A stretch of DNA of 64,000 nucleotides from Anaeromyces robustus (taxonomy: Eukaryota > Neocallimastigomycota > Neocallimastigomycetes > Neocallimastigales > Neocallimastigaceae). The translations under genes and the position numbers were made by a program. Of the stretch, positions 16,011-29,726 are shown in pieces (within the stretch, counting starts at the first letter, position 1; every line of letters starts with the position of its first letter). A model generated the notes under the pieces. The model searched no databases. It was not told where the DNA came from and worked only from the letters and a program-made list of their open reading frames with translations. The DNA is taken from contig MCFG01000206.1 in NCBI GenBank assembly GCA_002104895.1, forward strand, positions 27,501 through 91,500, written 5' to 3'.

Positions 16011-16364
16011 GATCCAATACCATATTTTTTCTTGCTTGTATGATAGAGCTAGACAGGAAAATTTAGTATGATTTTAGATAATAGATTATATATTATAAAA
16101 AACATGAAATTTTTTAAAATAAATAAAATGAAATATTTGTAATTAATGAAATCGAGCCTATTACTATTATTAATTTAAATTAAAAAGAATGTTAAAAAAC
16201 TTTATTAGAAAAAAAAATTATTGATCTATATAATAAAAAATTTTTTAAAAAAGAATTAAAACAATAATTATTTTTACAAATAACATTAATACTAATATAC
16301 AATAAATAACAATATCAAATTAATAATATAGAATAAAAAAAATAAAAAAACTTTTTATTCAGAA

Positions 16365-16395
<31 letters not shown>

Positions 16396-16823
16396 TTTTT
16401 TTTTTTTTTTTTGAGATTTTTAACGATTTTTTATATTTTTTCGAAATTTATATATATTAGAAAAATAGTAATCTATACATACAAAAAAAGAATAAAATTA
16501 TATATATTTATATAAATATATTTATGTTCGTGTATTTGTATAATTGATATATTTGTTAAGTTCATTTAAAAATTTAAATATGATAATAACAAATATTGGT
16601 TCGTATTGTATATTAATAAATTTAACTATATTTATACAATGAATAATACATATGATAAAGTAATTATTCCACAATAAAACTATTTAATAACAATTAATTA
16701 ATTTAAATTTTTAATAATATTATATTCTAAATTAAATTTTTTTATTAAAGTATTTATATATTTTTTTAATTTTTTTTTTTTTTATATTTATGTATTTTTT
16801 TTAAAAAATAGTTTTTAATAATT

Positions 16824-18849
16824 ATGGAAAAAATCATTGACTTTCGTGATAAATCAAAACAATATCCAAGACTTTTTAAAATTTCAAAATTTACTCTTCC
16901 TAAATCGAAAAGAATTATTGAAAGTTTTAATATTCAAGAATGTGCTTTTAAAAGAAATGATATAGTCCCATTCAGTGCAAGAGGTGTTTTTGTTTTACCA
17001 ACTGATAATACAATTGTGGCCCGAGGATATAATAAAGTAATTGCTATTTAATTGATATTTAAAATATATTTTGATATTGATTAAAGTAATTTCTATTTAA
17101 TGTATATAATTATATATGTAATTCTAATAAAATAATATTATTTTAATTCATTTTAAAAAATTTTTAATTGTATGGATCAATTTTATTTTATTTTATTTTT
17201 TTTATTTTTTTTTTTACTTAATATAGTTTTTTAATATTAATGAAACTGAAGAAACTCAATGGAATAATATTAGAGAAAAAACTGTAGGACCATATGAACT
17301 CACTTTAAAAGAAAATGGTTGTATTATTTTTGTTTCTGTATTGGATGATGATTTATTAGTAACTAGTAAGCATAGTACAACAAAAATTGATGCTGAAGGA
17401 AATTTAATTCATAATAAATTTTCGGATTTAGGCGAAAAATGGTTATATAAATATATTGGAGATAAGAAACAAGAATTAATTGATTTTATAAAAGAAAATA
17501 AAATTACTTTAGTATTTGAGGTAAATAAATAATGATAATATTATTTATAATTTTGTAATAGTATTATTTATTAAGTATAATAATTTCATTATTATAGTAA
17601 TAATAGTAATAATATAAATAAAATTAAAAAGAAATTGATTCCATTAAATGCATTTAATAATATGTAATATAAATTTTATTAACATTATTTATATAATTTT
17701 AAATAAAATAAATTATAATATTGATTTTTTATTTATGTAATTTTATATATAATAGCTAGTTGATAATGATTTCGAAGAACATGTTATAGAGTATAGTAAA
17801 GAAGAAGATGGATTATACCTTCATGGTATTAATGAAAATACTGTAGAATTTAATTCTTGGCCAAGTGAAAAAGTATTTGAAATAGCAAAAAGGTTTAATT
17901 TCATATCTGTAAAATATATGGTTTATGATAATATTGATGGTAATAAAATAATATATAAATAAATTGAAAAAAAAAAAAAAAAAAAAAAAAAAATAAAATA
18001 AAATATTTTAAAATATTATAATAATTAACAAATATATATATAATATGTATATGTATATGTTTATTATTATTATTATTATTATTATTATATTTATTATATG
18101 TATATAGATTTGAAAAAGTTTGCTGATGATTGTAATGGATATTATAATGGAAAAGCTATTGAAGGATGGGTAGTTCGTTGTAAAAAAGATAATGGTCAAA
18201 ATTTCTTCTTTAAATATAAGTAAGCTTTAATTTAAATAATTTATTTATATATTATTATTATTATTATTATTATTATTTTTTATTTTTCATCAACTATTAT
18301 TAATATATTAATTAAAAACATATAATATTATGTATTAATAATATAAAATAAATAAATGAATAAATGAAAATAATAATTAATAAAGATATAATGAACCATA
18401 TTTACTTTATCGTGAATGGAGAGAAGCTACATCAGCTTATCTTGCTCATAGACCAATGAAATATAAATATATAAAAACATATGGATATGTTGAATGGATT
18501 AAAGAAAAATATCAATCTAATAAAGAATTATTTGCAAAATTCAATGAAAAAAAGGGAATTATAAAATTACGTAATTTATATTTAGAAGAAACTAATGGAG
18601 GAGAATATGTTCCAAAAGTTCAAGAACCAGTTACAAAAGAAAATGCAAGATATAAATTAATATTACCAATTAGTATTATTGGATCAGGTAAAACAACTGT
18701 TGGAAGAATGTTAAAGATTTTATACGATATTGGTCATATTCAAAGTGATAATATTCAAAAAAAGAAGCCAGCACCAGAATTTATTGAAAATGTTTGTAAG
18801 GAATTCGATACCAAAACTATTGTTATGGCAGATAAGGTATATAAATAAA

Positions 18850-18880
<31 letters not shown>

Positions 18881-20242
18881 TAATATATATATATATTATA
18901 TACGTTTTTTCTTCAATATTTATACATATAATAATACTAATATTATAAATATTAAATAATATATTTATAATAATAATAATCTTAATTTGTAATTATTATT
19001 TTTCAAAATATTATTTTATAGAATAATCATTTGAAAATGCATAGAAATGATTTATGTAAAAAATTAAAATCTATTTATCCAAATAGTTTATGGATTGTAG
19101 CACTTTATTGGAATATTGAGACCGTACCTGAAAAAGATGTTTTAGAATTTTCAAGAGATAGAATTGAAAGAAGAGGGGAAAATCATCAAAATCTTACTCC
19201 AGAAAAAACAAGTAATTATCCATTTATTGTAAAAATGTTTTTAAATAATTTTGAATTTCTTGATATTTCTGACCCAGAAGATAGTTTAATTGATGAAACA
19301 ATAGAAATTAAATTTAAAGAAGATAGTATTAGTATTGTTAAAAAAATAATCGAAAGTTTAAATCTTGAGCCTAAAACTGATGAAGAACTTAAAGCCGCTT
19401 ATATTCAAGCTAATGAAATTAAACCAGAAGTTAGTCAAAAACCAAGAAAGCTTGCACCACTTTATTATGGATTAAGATTGAAATATGTTAATTGTAAAGA
19501 TATAGCATTAAAATATCTTAAGAATTATTCTGATCAAAATGAACAGTTTGTTAAAGATTATGAAAAAGTAAAATTCCTTATTGAAAATTCAAACTTTTTA
19601 CAAAGAGAACATATTACAATAGCATTTCGTAAAAGGGATCCTCCTGAAATGATTAAATATTATGATCAATTAGTTGGACAAGGTAATCAAGTAGCAAACT
19701 TTAATGATCCAAAACTTGAAGTATTTATTAATGTTTCAAGTATTGTTTGGACTTCTAATCTTGTATTTATGCCAGTAGATGAAATCGAATCAGATAAAAT
19801 TTGGGAAAAAATAAAAAAGGAAGACAATAAAGAGAATCAAAATAATGAAGATAAAAATGAAAATAAAATAAATAAAAAGTATGATGATAGTTTATTGTGT
19901 CATATTACACTAGCTAGTTATGGTGATACTAAACCAATAGATTGTCTTAAAGTTTTAAATGATATAAAAAATTATTATGACGAACATACTGATTTAAAAT
20001 TAGAAAATGATACCAAAAAAACCGAACCAACAATAGTTGATGAATCATATATAATTGATGAAACAAATAAAGAAATTGAAAATGAAATTATTCATCCATC
20101 TTCAATTATTCAACTATTAGCTCCACCTATTAAAAATGTCACATTTATAAAACCATTAAAAATTGTTGAAGGACCTAATTGGAAACAATTATTTTTTGAA
20201 CCATTTAAATTTAAAGGATATTATACTAAATTCTTTTATTAA
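16824..20242 (+). CDS. TRL1: Fungal-type tRNA ligase, copy A (ligase-kinase-CPDase)
   Basis: Six exons: 16824-17036, 17227-17520, 17756-17939, 18108-18219, 18386-18836, 19022-20242, giving 824 residues, about the size of yeast Trl1. N-terminal nucleotidyltransferase domain: VARGYNK-FFN, then motif I KENG with catalytic Lys99, SKHS, FEL and GLYLHGIN, motif IV EGWVVR, motif V FFFKYKY. Central polynucleotide kinase: Walker A GSGKTT (residues 367-372) and HIQSDN, then ADK-NNHLKMHR. C-terminal 2H cyclic phosphodiesterase: two HxT motifs, HIT at 615-617 and 712-714, separated by a Lys/Asn/Glu-rich insert. In fungi this enzyme opens the 2',3'-cyclic phosphate, phosphorylates the 5'-OH and seals tRNA exons, and joins HAC1 mRNA in the unfolded protein response. 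All catalytic signatures I looked for are present, so this copy is probably the active housekeeping enzyme. Confidence 0.93.
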
Positions 20243-20851
20243 TTTATATATTAAAATTTTTTAAAAATTATATATATTAGTATTATTATTAATTATTACA
20301 TCTAGATTAATATTTAAAAGAATATCATTTTTCTTTATAATAAAACAAAAATATATATATATATATATAAACAAAAAGCAAAAAATAAAAACAAAAAACA
20401 GAAAACAAAAAAAAAAAGAAAAAAAAAAAAAAAAAAGGAAAAATATATATATATAATGAATAAATAAAATTATAATAAAATTATAATAATATTCATTATA
20501 TTATTATCATTGCATTTTAAATAAGTAAAAAATAAAAAAAAATTATAATATATTATAAAATAATATATTAATTTATAAAATAATAATAAAATTTAAAAAA
20601 TCAAAAAAATTAAAAAAAAAAAAAAAAAAAAAAACAAGTAATATTATTTATTTTTTTTTTATATTTTGTTTTGTTAAATTATTTATTTTAAATATTTGGT
20701 TTTTTATACATAATTCATTTATTTTGAATTTAACCACTAATTGTTTTTTTGATTAATTAAATTTTTTTTGACTTATATAAATCACTCTACCACTAAATTG
20801 TAAACTTTAATAAATATAATTATTTATATAAATTATTTACATCAAAAAAAG

Positions 20852-21014
20852 AATAAAATAAAATAGAATAAAATAAAATAAAATAAAATAAAATAAAATA
20901 AAATAAAATAAAATAAAATAAAATAAAATAAAATAAAATAAAATAAAATAAAATAAAATAAAATAAAATAAAATAAAATAAAATAAATAAAATAAAATAA
21001 AATAAATAAAATAA
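20852..21014. repeat. (AAAAT)n pentanucleotide microsatellite
   Basis: About 30 tandem units, mostly perfect, with a few AAAT interruptions at the 3' end. It generates long Phe/Ile/Leu/Tyr frames in all three minus frames that are not genes. Confidence 0.95.
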
Positions 21015-21059
21015 TACAAATAAAATATAAAATATAAAATAGAATAAAATAAAAAAAAA

Positions 21060-21361
21060 GATAATGAAAAGGTATATAAAGAACAAAAATCAACAAAATT
21101 GTAAAAAAGAAAAGAATAAGAATATATAATAAAAAATATTTTTATATATAAATAATATAAATAGGAAATCTTATGAATAATATCATATTGAAATTTCTAA
21201 TAAATATATTTTATTTACAAAAAGAAAGAATAAAATAAAATAAAAAAAATAATAAAAAAAAAAAAGGATAATGAAAGGTATATAAAGAATAAAAATTGTT
21301 TAAAAAAAGTAATAAAAATATATTTGTATATATATAAATTATATAAATTGGAAAACATTAA
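21060..21361. repeat. Imperfect direct duplication upstream of ligase copy B
   Basis: Both blocks start with GATAATGAAAAGG or GATAATGAAAGG, continue TATATAAAGAA and AAAAAT, and end TATAAATTGG or TATAAATAGG followed by AAA. Block one is 21060-21173, block two 21267-21361, separated by A-rich sequence. The second block ends about 70 bp before the ATG at 21433, so this may be a duplicated promoter or leader segment. Confidence 0.6.
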
Positions 21362-21432
21362 AAATATTAATTTGAAATGTTTATATAATTATATTTTTAT
21401 TTTTTAAATAGTATTGTAGTTTAATTTTAATA

Positions 21433-23403
21433 ATGGAAAAGATTATCGAATTTCGTAAATGTGCTGAGAATAATCCTAAACAATATAAAGTTAAAGGTTT
21501 TATTCATCCGAAAACTAAGAAAACAATTGAATATTTTATTATCAATGAAATAACTTTTAAAGAAGGATTTGATATTATATCATTTCCAGCAAGAGAAGCA
21601 TATGTTTCACCAGAAGATAATTCAATTATTGCAAGAGGTTATGATAAAGTAAGTATTATTAATTTATGAGGTGAAATGTATTATTAAATATATTATTCAT
21701 GAAATTTCTTATTTATATATTTATTATTTTTTTTTTTAAAAAATATTTTTATAATTTATAATTTAAAAAATATTATATTTATTTCATATAATATTAAAAA
21801 TTACATAGTTTTTCAATGTTGGTGAAGTTAAACAAACAAAATGGGAGAATATCCAGGAAGTAACTATGGGTCCGTATGAACTTTCTTTAAAAGAAGATGG
21901 ACGTATTATTTTTGTATCAGTATATGAAGATGATTTATTTATATCCAGTAACCATACTTTCATGTCTTTAAATGAAGAATTATTTAATAATAAGTATTCG
22001 GAATTAGGTGAAAAATGGTTATATAAATATATAGGTGACAAAAAGAAAAAGTTAATAAATTATATTAAAGAAAATAATATTACTTTGATTTTTGAGGTAA
22101 AATATCATTTTTTTTTTTTTAATATTATTTTTTTATATTTTTTTTTTGTCTTGATAAAACAAAAAACAATTAATATATAGTCTTTTTATTACTTTTATTA
22201 TTATTTAATGATAAATATAATATTAATTATATAAAACATATTCAAAATAATAAATAAAAAAGCTTATCGATAATGATTCTGAAGAATATGTTTTAAAATA
22301 TAATAAAGAAGAAAACGGCTTATACCTTCATGGTATTAATACTAATACAATAGAATTTAATTCTTGGCCAGTTGAAAAAGTAAATGAAGTTGCAAAAATG
22401 TTTAATTTAAAAACTGTAAAATATGTTCTTTATGATAATATTAATGGTAAAGAATTATAAATATTATGAAAAATAATAATTTAAAATAATATATATATAT
22501 ATATGTATATTTAATTGCACATATATTATTTCTTATTATATGAAAAAAATAATAAATAAACAATTATATTAATAAGTACAATAATTAATTATAATAATAA
22601 TAAAAGAATTAAAAGAATTTGTAGAGAATTGTAATGGATTTTATAATGAAAAAGCTATTGAAGGTTGGGTAATCCGATGTAAAAAAAATAATGGTGAAAC
22701 TTTCTTCTTTAAACTTAAGTATGGATATATATTATATAATATTTTGAAGAAAAAAAAATAATCCATTAATTAAACGTTATATTAAACATATTTTATTGAA
22801 AATATTTTATTGAAAATACATACATATATATATATATATATATCATGAATTAAATAAATTATTTAAAAAATATAAATAAAAGATACGATAAACCATATTT
22901 ACTTTATTATGAATGGAGACTGGCAACTTATAACTTTATCAAGAATATAAAAATGAGATATAGATATAAAGAAACAAATGATTATATGGAATGGATTAAA
23001 AAGAAATATCAAACTAATAAAGAGTTATTTGAACCTCTAAATGAAAAAAAAGGTATTATTAAATTACGTGAATTATATTTAAAAGAAAGTAATGAGAGAA
23101 AAAACAATTCAAAGATTCAAGAATCAAAAATCATAGATCCTGTAATTAAAAAAAACACAAAGTATAAGCTAATTTTGCCAATTAGTATTATTGGATCAGG
23201 TAAAACAACTGTAGCAAAAATGTTAACAATTTTATATGATATTGGCCATGTTCAAAGTGATAATACTTTAAAAAAGAAACCATCACCAGAATTTACTAAA
23301 AATGTTTGTAAAGCATTCGAAACCAAAACTATTGTCATGGCAGATAAGGTATATATAAATAAAACATTTTAAACAATTTTATATTGTATATAATATAATA
23401 AAA

Positions 23404-23486
<83 letters not shown>

Positions 23487-24832
23487 ATATATATATATAT
23501 AAATTTATAAAATATTAATATATAATAATTAATTTTTTTTTTATTTATCATATTTTATAATAAATATTATTTTTATTATTATAGACTAACCATTTAAGAA
23601 TACATAGAAAACATTTATGTGAAAGGTTAAAATTTCTTTATAAACAGAATATATGGATTGTAGGACTTTATTGGAAGATTAAAGATGAACCTGAAAGAAA
23701 TATTTTAGAAACTGCAAGAGAAAGAATTGAAAGAAAAGACAGAAATCATCAAAATCCAGTTGATAATTACCCATCTATTGCTAGAATGTTTTTAAAAGAT
23801 TTTGAAGTTCTTGATTTTTCTAATTCCCAAGATAATTCAATTGATGAGGTTATTGAAGTTAAATTTAAAGAAGACAGTATAAGTATTGTTAAAAAAATAA
23901 TTAAAGCTTTAGAACTTGAACCTAAAACAGATGAAGAACTTAAAGCTGTTTATACTCAAGCAATTGAAATGAAACCAGAAATTAACCAAAAATCTGAAAA
24001 ATTTATTTGCCCACTCTATTATGGATTAAGAATGAAATATATTGATTGTAAAGATTTAGCTCTAAGATATCTTAAAAATTATTCTGATAATAATGAAGAA
24101 TTTATAGAAGATTATAAAAGAGTAAAATTCCTTATTGAAAATTCAAAATTTTTACAAAGAGAACATGTAACAATGGCTTTCCATAGAGGTTCTTCTTCAG
24201 AAGAAATAAAATATTATAAGCATTTAACTGGGCAAATGAATCAAATAGATAATTTTAATGATCCAAATTTAGAAGTATTTATTCATGTTTCAAGTATTGT
24301 TTGGACATCTAATATTGTATTTATTCCAGTGGATGAAATTGAATCTGATAAAGTTTGGGAAAAAGTAATAATGAAAGAAAACAAAGAAAATCAAAATAAT
24401 GAAACTAAAAATGAGACTAAAAATGAAACTAAAAATGAAAATGAAAATGAAATTAAGAAAGAAAATAAAAATAATGCTAATAAACCACCATATCATATTA
24501 CACTTGCTTGTTATGGTAATGTTAAACCAGTAGAATGTGGTATGGTTTTAAATAGTGTAAACCAGTATTATAAAGAACATCCTAATATGAAACCAAAATT
24601 TGATACCAAAAACAAACCAAAAATAGTTGATGAAACATTTGTAATTGATGAAACAAATAAAGAAATAAGCCATGAAATTATTCATCCAACTAGTTATATT
24701 CAATTATTACCATCATCTATTAAAAATACTACTTTTATAAAACCACTAAAAATTGTTGAAGGGCCCAATTGGAAAGAATTATTCTTTGAACCTTTTAAGT
24801 TTAAAGGATATTATACAAAATTCTATTATTAA
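21433..24832 (+). CDS. Fungal-type tRNA ligase, copy B (tandem paralog)
   Basis: Six exons: 21433-21648, 21809-22096, 22263-22446, 22607-22718, 22883-23348, 23585-24832, giving 837 residues. All five intron positions and phases match copy A, so the pair arose by whole-gene tandem duplication. Conserved: ARGYDK-FFNVGE, motif I KEDG (Lys100), EGWVIR, FFFKLKY, Walker A GSGKTT (Lys374), HVQSDN, ADK-TNHLRIHR, and two HxT motifs (REHVTMAF and PYHITLAC). Differences from A sit in otherwise matching places: KENG to KEDG and SKHS to SNHT beside the ligase active site, and a longer Asn/Lys/Glu insert between the HxT motifs. All three activities may persist, but the altered ligase pocket leaves room for a changed substrate. 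The reading frame is intact, so it is not a simple pseudogene. Confidence 0.9.
23400..23489. repeat. (AAAT)n array inside intron 5 of ligase copy B
   Basis: About 22 tandem units inside the intron 23349-23584. The matching intron of copy A (18837-19021) has only about six TAAA units followed by AAT units, so this array grew after the duplication or was lost from the other copy. Confidence 0.9.
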
Positions 24833-26270
24833 ATTAATATTAAATTAAATATATTTTATATATAAAGATTTAACTAAATAAATATTTTAAAAATAAAATA
24901 TATAATTATGTAATATGTGTTATATAGTGTAATTATTAAATATATGTATAATATTAGAAAAAAATTATATATATACATATTACTATTTAATTTATATATT
25001 AATTAACACCACAAATTTTTTTGTTTAGTGAATATTAATATAATATATTATATTCAATTAATCTATTCAATACAAATATATAGTGTTAATATATTAGTGG
25101 AGAAATTTTGTTATTAAATCTAATCCACAAAAATATTGTATAATATATAAATACACTTTTGTTATTTATGATTATTTATTATATTATTATATATAATATG
25201 AATATAATATAATAAATATAATATAATATAAAAGGAAATTCTTCATATATAAATTTTTTATAATTAAAAAATTTTTAATCTCTATCTACAGTAAATCATC
25301 AAAATTTAGCTTTTTTATTCCATTAATTATAAATAAATATATTTTTGAATAAAGAAATAATAAAATAATATTATAAAGAAAAGTAAATTCTAATAAATAT
25401 CTATTTATTTGAATAAAATAAAATAAAATAAAATAAAATAGAAAATATTATATTTAGTATTATTAATCATACCTTTTTATTGAAATGGAATGTATTTGTT
25501 ATTATTTAAAAAAAAAATACTTTTTATAGATAATAAGTATGTTATGTATGCTTATTAATTAATTTTTTATAATATATATACTGGAATAGTTTTGTAACAT
25601 TGTGGTATTTTTTTTTATTATTTAAATTTAAATTTGTTAAATTTTATATAATAATATTAGATATTAAAAAAAATAAATTAATTTAAATAATATTGATTTT
25701 TTAATCATATTTGGTAAAATATATATGTAAATAAACAGAAAAATCATGATATTATTTCTCTTTCAATTTTCTAATTTTTTTTTTAAAAAAAAAAAAAAAA
25801 GATTAAATGTATATAATAATATATATTTAAAATAATATTTAATATTTTATTTTATAAAAGAAGTAAGAAAAGAGTAAAAAATAAAGAATAAAATAAAAAT
25901 ACAAATATATAATAAATAAAGCAAAATAATAATAATAAAAAAAATAATTAATAAATAAAAATAAAAATAATAAGATATAAAAAAATCAGAATTTAAATTT
26001 CAAAAGGTTAACATAAAATAAATAATATAAAGATATTATATATATATAATTTAATTTAAATCAATAACTGAAGAAAAAAATTGTTTGCTTAAGTAAGTAT
26101 TAACACATTTATAAATATTTTTCATCATTTTTTTTATTAATCATAATAAAACTTTAAAAATTATAATGATATTATAAATTAACAAATTTTTAATGAAATA
26201 CTGATTTTAATTTTTATAATAAAATAATAAAAGAATATATATATTCATCTATAGTTAACTAATTTTTATA

Positions 26271-26323
<53 letters not shown>

Positions 26324-26350
26324 ATTTTATATATACTTCAAAGAACAAAG
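24833..26350. other. Intergenic region upstream of the PER1/PGAP3 gene
   Basis: AT-rich, no exon recognised. It holds a short AAAAT run (25415-25440), an ATT array (26270-26318) about 30 bp before the next ATG, and GTAAGTATT at 26094-26102, a good splice-donor match that could mark an intron in the 5' untranslated region. Confidence 0.55.
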
Positions 26351-27301
26351 ATGAGATATACATTTCTTTTAATATTACTATTATCTGTATTTATTTCCTC
26401 TGTTAAATCATCAGAAGGTGATATTGATGAAAGATATAATAAATGTTTAGATATTTGTAAAGTTGATGTTTGTGAAAAAAATCCAGTAAAACTTTCATTA
26501 CCATTACGTTTAACTTTTTGGTCATGTGAAGCTGATTGTAAATATCATTGCATGTTTAAGAATGTAGAAGAAAGACAAGTTAATGATGAACCTATTGTAC
26601 AATATTATGGTAAATGGCCTTTCTATAGATTTTTAGGTATTCAAGAACCAGCTTCTGTAATATTTTCTTTTTTCAACTTATATATGCATTATCTTGGTTT
26701 AAAACGCTTAAACAGAATAACTCCAAAAGGTTATTATTTACGTAAAGTATATACTATCAATTCAATTATTGGTATCTATTCATGGGTTGCTTCTATGATA
26801 TTTCATACAAGAGATAATCCAGTTACTGAAAAAATGGATTATTTTGGAGCAAGTGCTTCTATTATATGTAATTGTTTTGTAACAATTGCTCGTGTATTTA
26901 ATTTACGTTCATTTAACAAAAGAGCTACTGCTTTTACTGTTTTATTCATTTATTATATTGGTCATATTTCTTATCTTTCATTTTGGTTTTTTGATTATTC
27001 TTATAATATTGCTGCTTGTACTGTCATTGGTATAATCCAATATAGTTTTTGGCTCTATTGGGCTTATAAGAATAAACACCGTCCATATGCTAAACAAATT
27101 GTTATGATTATTATTTCAATGTTCATTGCTATGATGTTTGAAATTTTTGATTTTTCACCATTTTTCTTTACATTTGATGCCCATTCACTATGGCATTTAT
27201 GTACTGGTTTTATTTTAAAAAAGTATTACGATTTCTATGTAAATGATATTCGTTGGGAAACTCGTAAAGGAAAAGAAGTTGATTATTCATACTATAATTG
27301 A
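26351..27301 (+). CDS. PER1: PER1/PGAP3 family GPI-phospholipid remodelling protein
   Basis: Single-exon 316-residue protein. Residues 1-20 are a signal peptide. A luminal Cys-rich segment follows (CLDICKVDVCEKN, then WSCEADCKYHC to about residue 67). Next is the family hallmark YYGKWPFYRFLGIQEPASV and about seven membrane helices. Residues that the CREST hydrolase superfamily (ceramidase, PAQR, Per1) uses for metal binding are in place: Ser near 148, His152 in MIFHTRD, Asp163 in KMDYFGA, and His278 and His282 in DAHSLWH. The family acts in the ER or Golgi, removing the sn-2 acyl chain of GPI lipids so that anchored proteins mature and reach the surface. The length matches fungal homologs and the first ATG gives the signal peptide. 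Confidence 0.95.
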   Translation: MRYTFLLILLLSVFISSVKSSEGDIDERYNKCLDICKVDVCEKNPVKLSLPLRLTFWSCEADCKYHCMFKNVEERQVNDEPIVQYYGKWPFYRFLGIQEPASVIFSFFNLYMHYLGLKRLNRITPKGYYLRKVYTINSIIGIYSWVASMIFHTRDNPVTEKMDYFGASASIICNCFVTIARVFNLRSFNKRATAFTVLFIYYIGHISYLSFWFFDYSYNIAACTVIGIIQYSFWLYWAYKNKHRPYAKQIVMIIISMFIAMMFEIFDFSPFFFTFDAHSLWHLCTGFILKKYYDFYVNDIRWETRKGKEVDYSYYN

Positions 27302-28110
<809 letters not shown>

Positions 28111-28578
28111 TCAAATTTTATTATTAATTTTAAGTTCCATTGGAGTAAACCTCAAACCATTTATAACTTGTTCAATGCTTGTATCTTGGAAGCCAAGTTT
28201 ATGATATATTGGTATAGCATAAGGTGATGAATTAACTGTCATTTTATCTGAATAACATTTTGCTTTTACAGTATGAAATAATTTCTTTCCGATACCTTGT
28301 CTATGATATTTTCCTTCAACAAAAAATAAAGCTATATGTGTTCCTTCACTTCTCGTTGCAATAACTCCAACTAATTCTTCTTGATTAAAAGCACCATATA
28401 AACAAAGTTTAGATAAATAATTATCATCATGGATACTTTTATAAAATTCTTTCACACCCTCTTCTGTGTAATCAGGTGCTTCATATTCTTGAAACACTCT
28501 CCACACCAAACATAATGCATTATCAATTTCTTCCTTTTCAAGGTTTCTGATTAAAATATTTAAACTCATTATTATCAA
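28111..28578 (-). CDS. GNAT-family N-acetyltransferase, bacterial-like
   Basis: Intronless 155-residue protein, the usual size of a stand-alone bacterial GNAT. Motif A is clear: IALFFVEGKYHRQGIGKKLF (about residues 82-101) contains the acetyl-CoA pyrophosphate loop Q/R-x-x-G-x-G as R93-Q-G-I-G97. SSPYAIPIYHKLGF (117-130) is the typical C-terminal motif B with the P-x-Y-x-x-LGF signature. The N-terminal third, with VWRVFQEYEAPDYTEEGV, resembles many uncharacterised bacterial GNATs; the acceptor substrate cannot be predicted. The start may be the Met at codon 4 (MSLNILIR) instead of codon 1. Lack of introns, compact size and a visibly less A/T-biased sequence suggest horizontal gain from rumen bacteria, which is well documented for gut fungi, but this is inference. 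Confidence 0.85.
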   Translation of the reverse strand: MIIMSLNILIRNLEKEEIDNALCLVWRVFQEYEAPDYTEEGVKEFYKSIHDDNYLSKLCLYGAFNQEELVGVIATRSEGTHIALFFVEGKYHRQGIGKKLFHTVKAKCYSDKMTVNSSPYAIPIYHKLGFQDTSIEQVINGLRFTPMELKINNKI

Positions 28579-29683
28579 TAATAGTATAAAAAAAAAATAA
28601 TATATAATATATATATATATAAATGATATATTTTCTTATTATTTATTAATATATTATAATAAATATTTATTATGTATTACTTAATATTTATAATATAATG
28701 ATTACAAAAAAAGTATTTTTTTTTTTTTTATAGTATAACGTGGTTAAAACATTAATATGGTATAATTAATATTACAGAATTACAGAATTTTTAAAAATTA
28801 TGAAAAATGTATCAACTTTTTTACGATTGGATATAATTTAATAAAAAATGTATTTGTTATAAAACGTAGTAAATTATTTTTTTATTGGCCAAAATTAAAA
28901 AAGGAATATAATTGTAAATGTATAGTAGTAGATATATTAAAATATAATAATAATATATATAATAATTTTATCAAAATTTTTTTTTTATGCGAATCATTTT
29001 CGAGTAAATTTTTATTTATTTTTATATATTACAATTTATATTGTATATAATAAATTAATAATTAATACAATATATTGTAATAATCATAGGAGTATATCTT
29101 AACAATTTTACTATATATATAATTAAATACTTTTTTTATATTTACAATATATATATAAATTATATATTAAAATATATTAAATAAAAAGAAAATAGACTAA
29201 TTAAAAAAAAATTAAAATATTGAAAATTTTATACTTTATATATATAACGTCTAAATACATTATTTTTATTAAATAAAATACAATGTATATAAAATGTATT
29301 TAATCTTAATATTAACCAATTACTATAAATATTGAGATCGTAGTAGAATTATAATTAATATTAAAAAAAAAAAAAAAAATTAAGTTGAAAGATTATTGTA
29401 TAATAGTAAATAAAATTTTTATTATTTTTATTGTGGTAAATTTTTTCATTCAATAATAAAATAATATTAATTAATAAATACTATTAATTAATAAATAAAT
29501 AAATAAATAAATGTAAATAAATAAATAATTAATTAAATAATTAAATAATGATTTAATAAATAAATAAAAAAATAAATAAATAAACTATAACATAATATTA
29601 TTTAAATAATGATTTAATATAATCAATTATAAAGTTTATTATTATGAAATACTTAATATAAATATATAATAATAATAATAATA

Positions 29684-29726
<43 letters not shown>

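Larger units (their letters stand above)
20243..21432. other. Spacer between the two tRNA ligase genes
   Basis: 1.2 kb of A-rich sequence with an AAAAT pentanucleotide array (20852-21014) and an imperfect direct duplication of about 100 bp (21060-21173 and 21267-21361) just upstream of the second ligase gene. No exon is visible. Confidence 0.7.

Noticed and set aside
21784-22041. 85-residue minus-strand frame
   Set aside because: Antisense shadow of ligase copy B exon 2, which has intact motifs on the plus strand.
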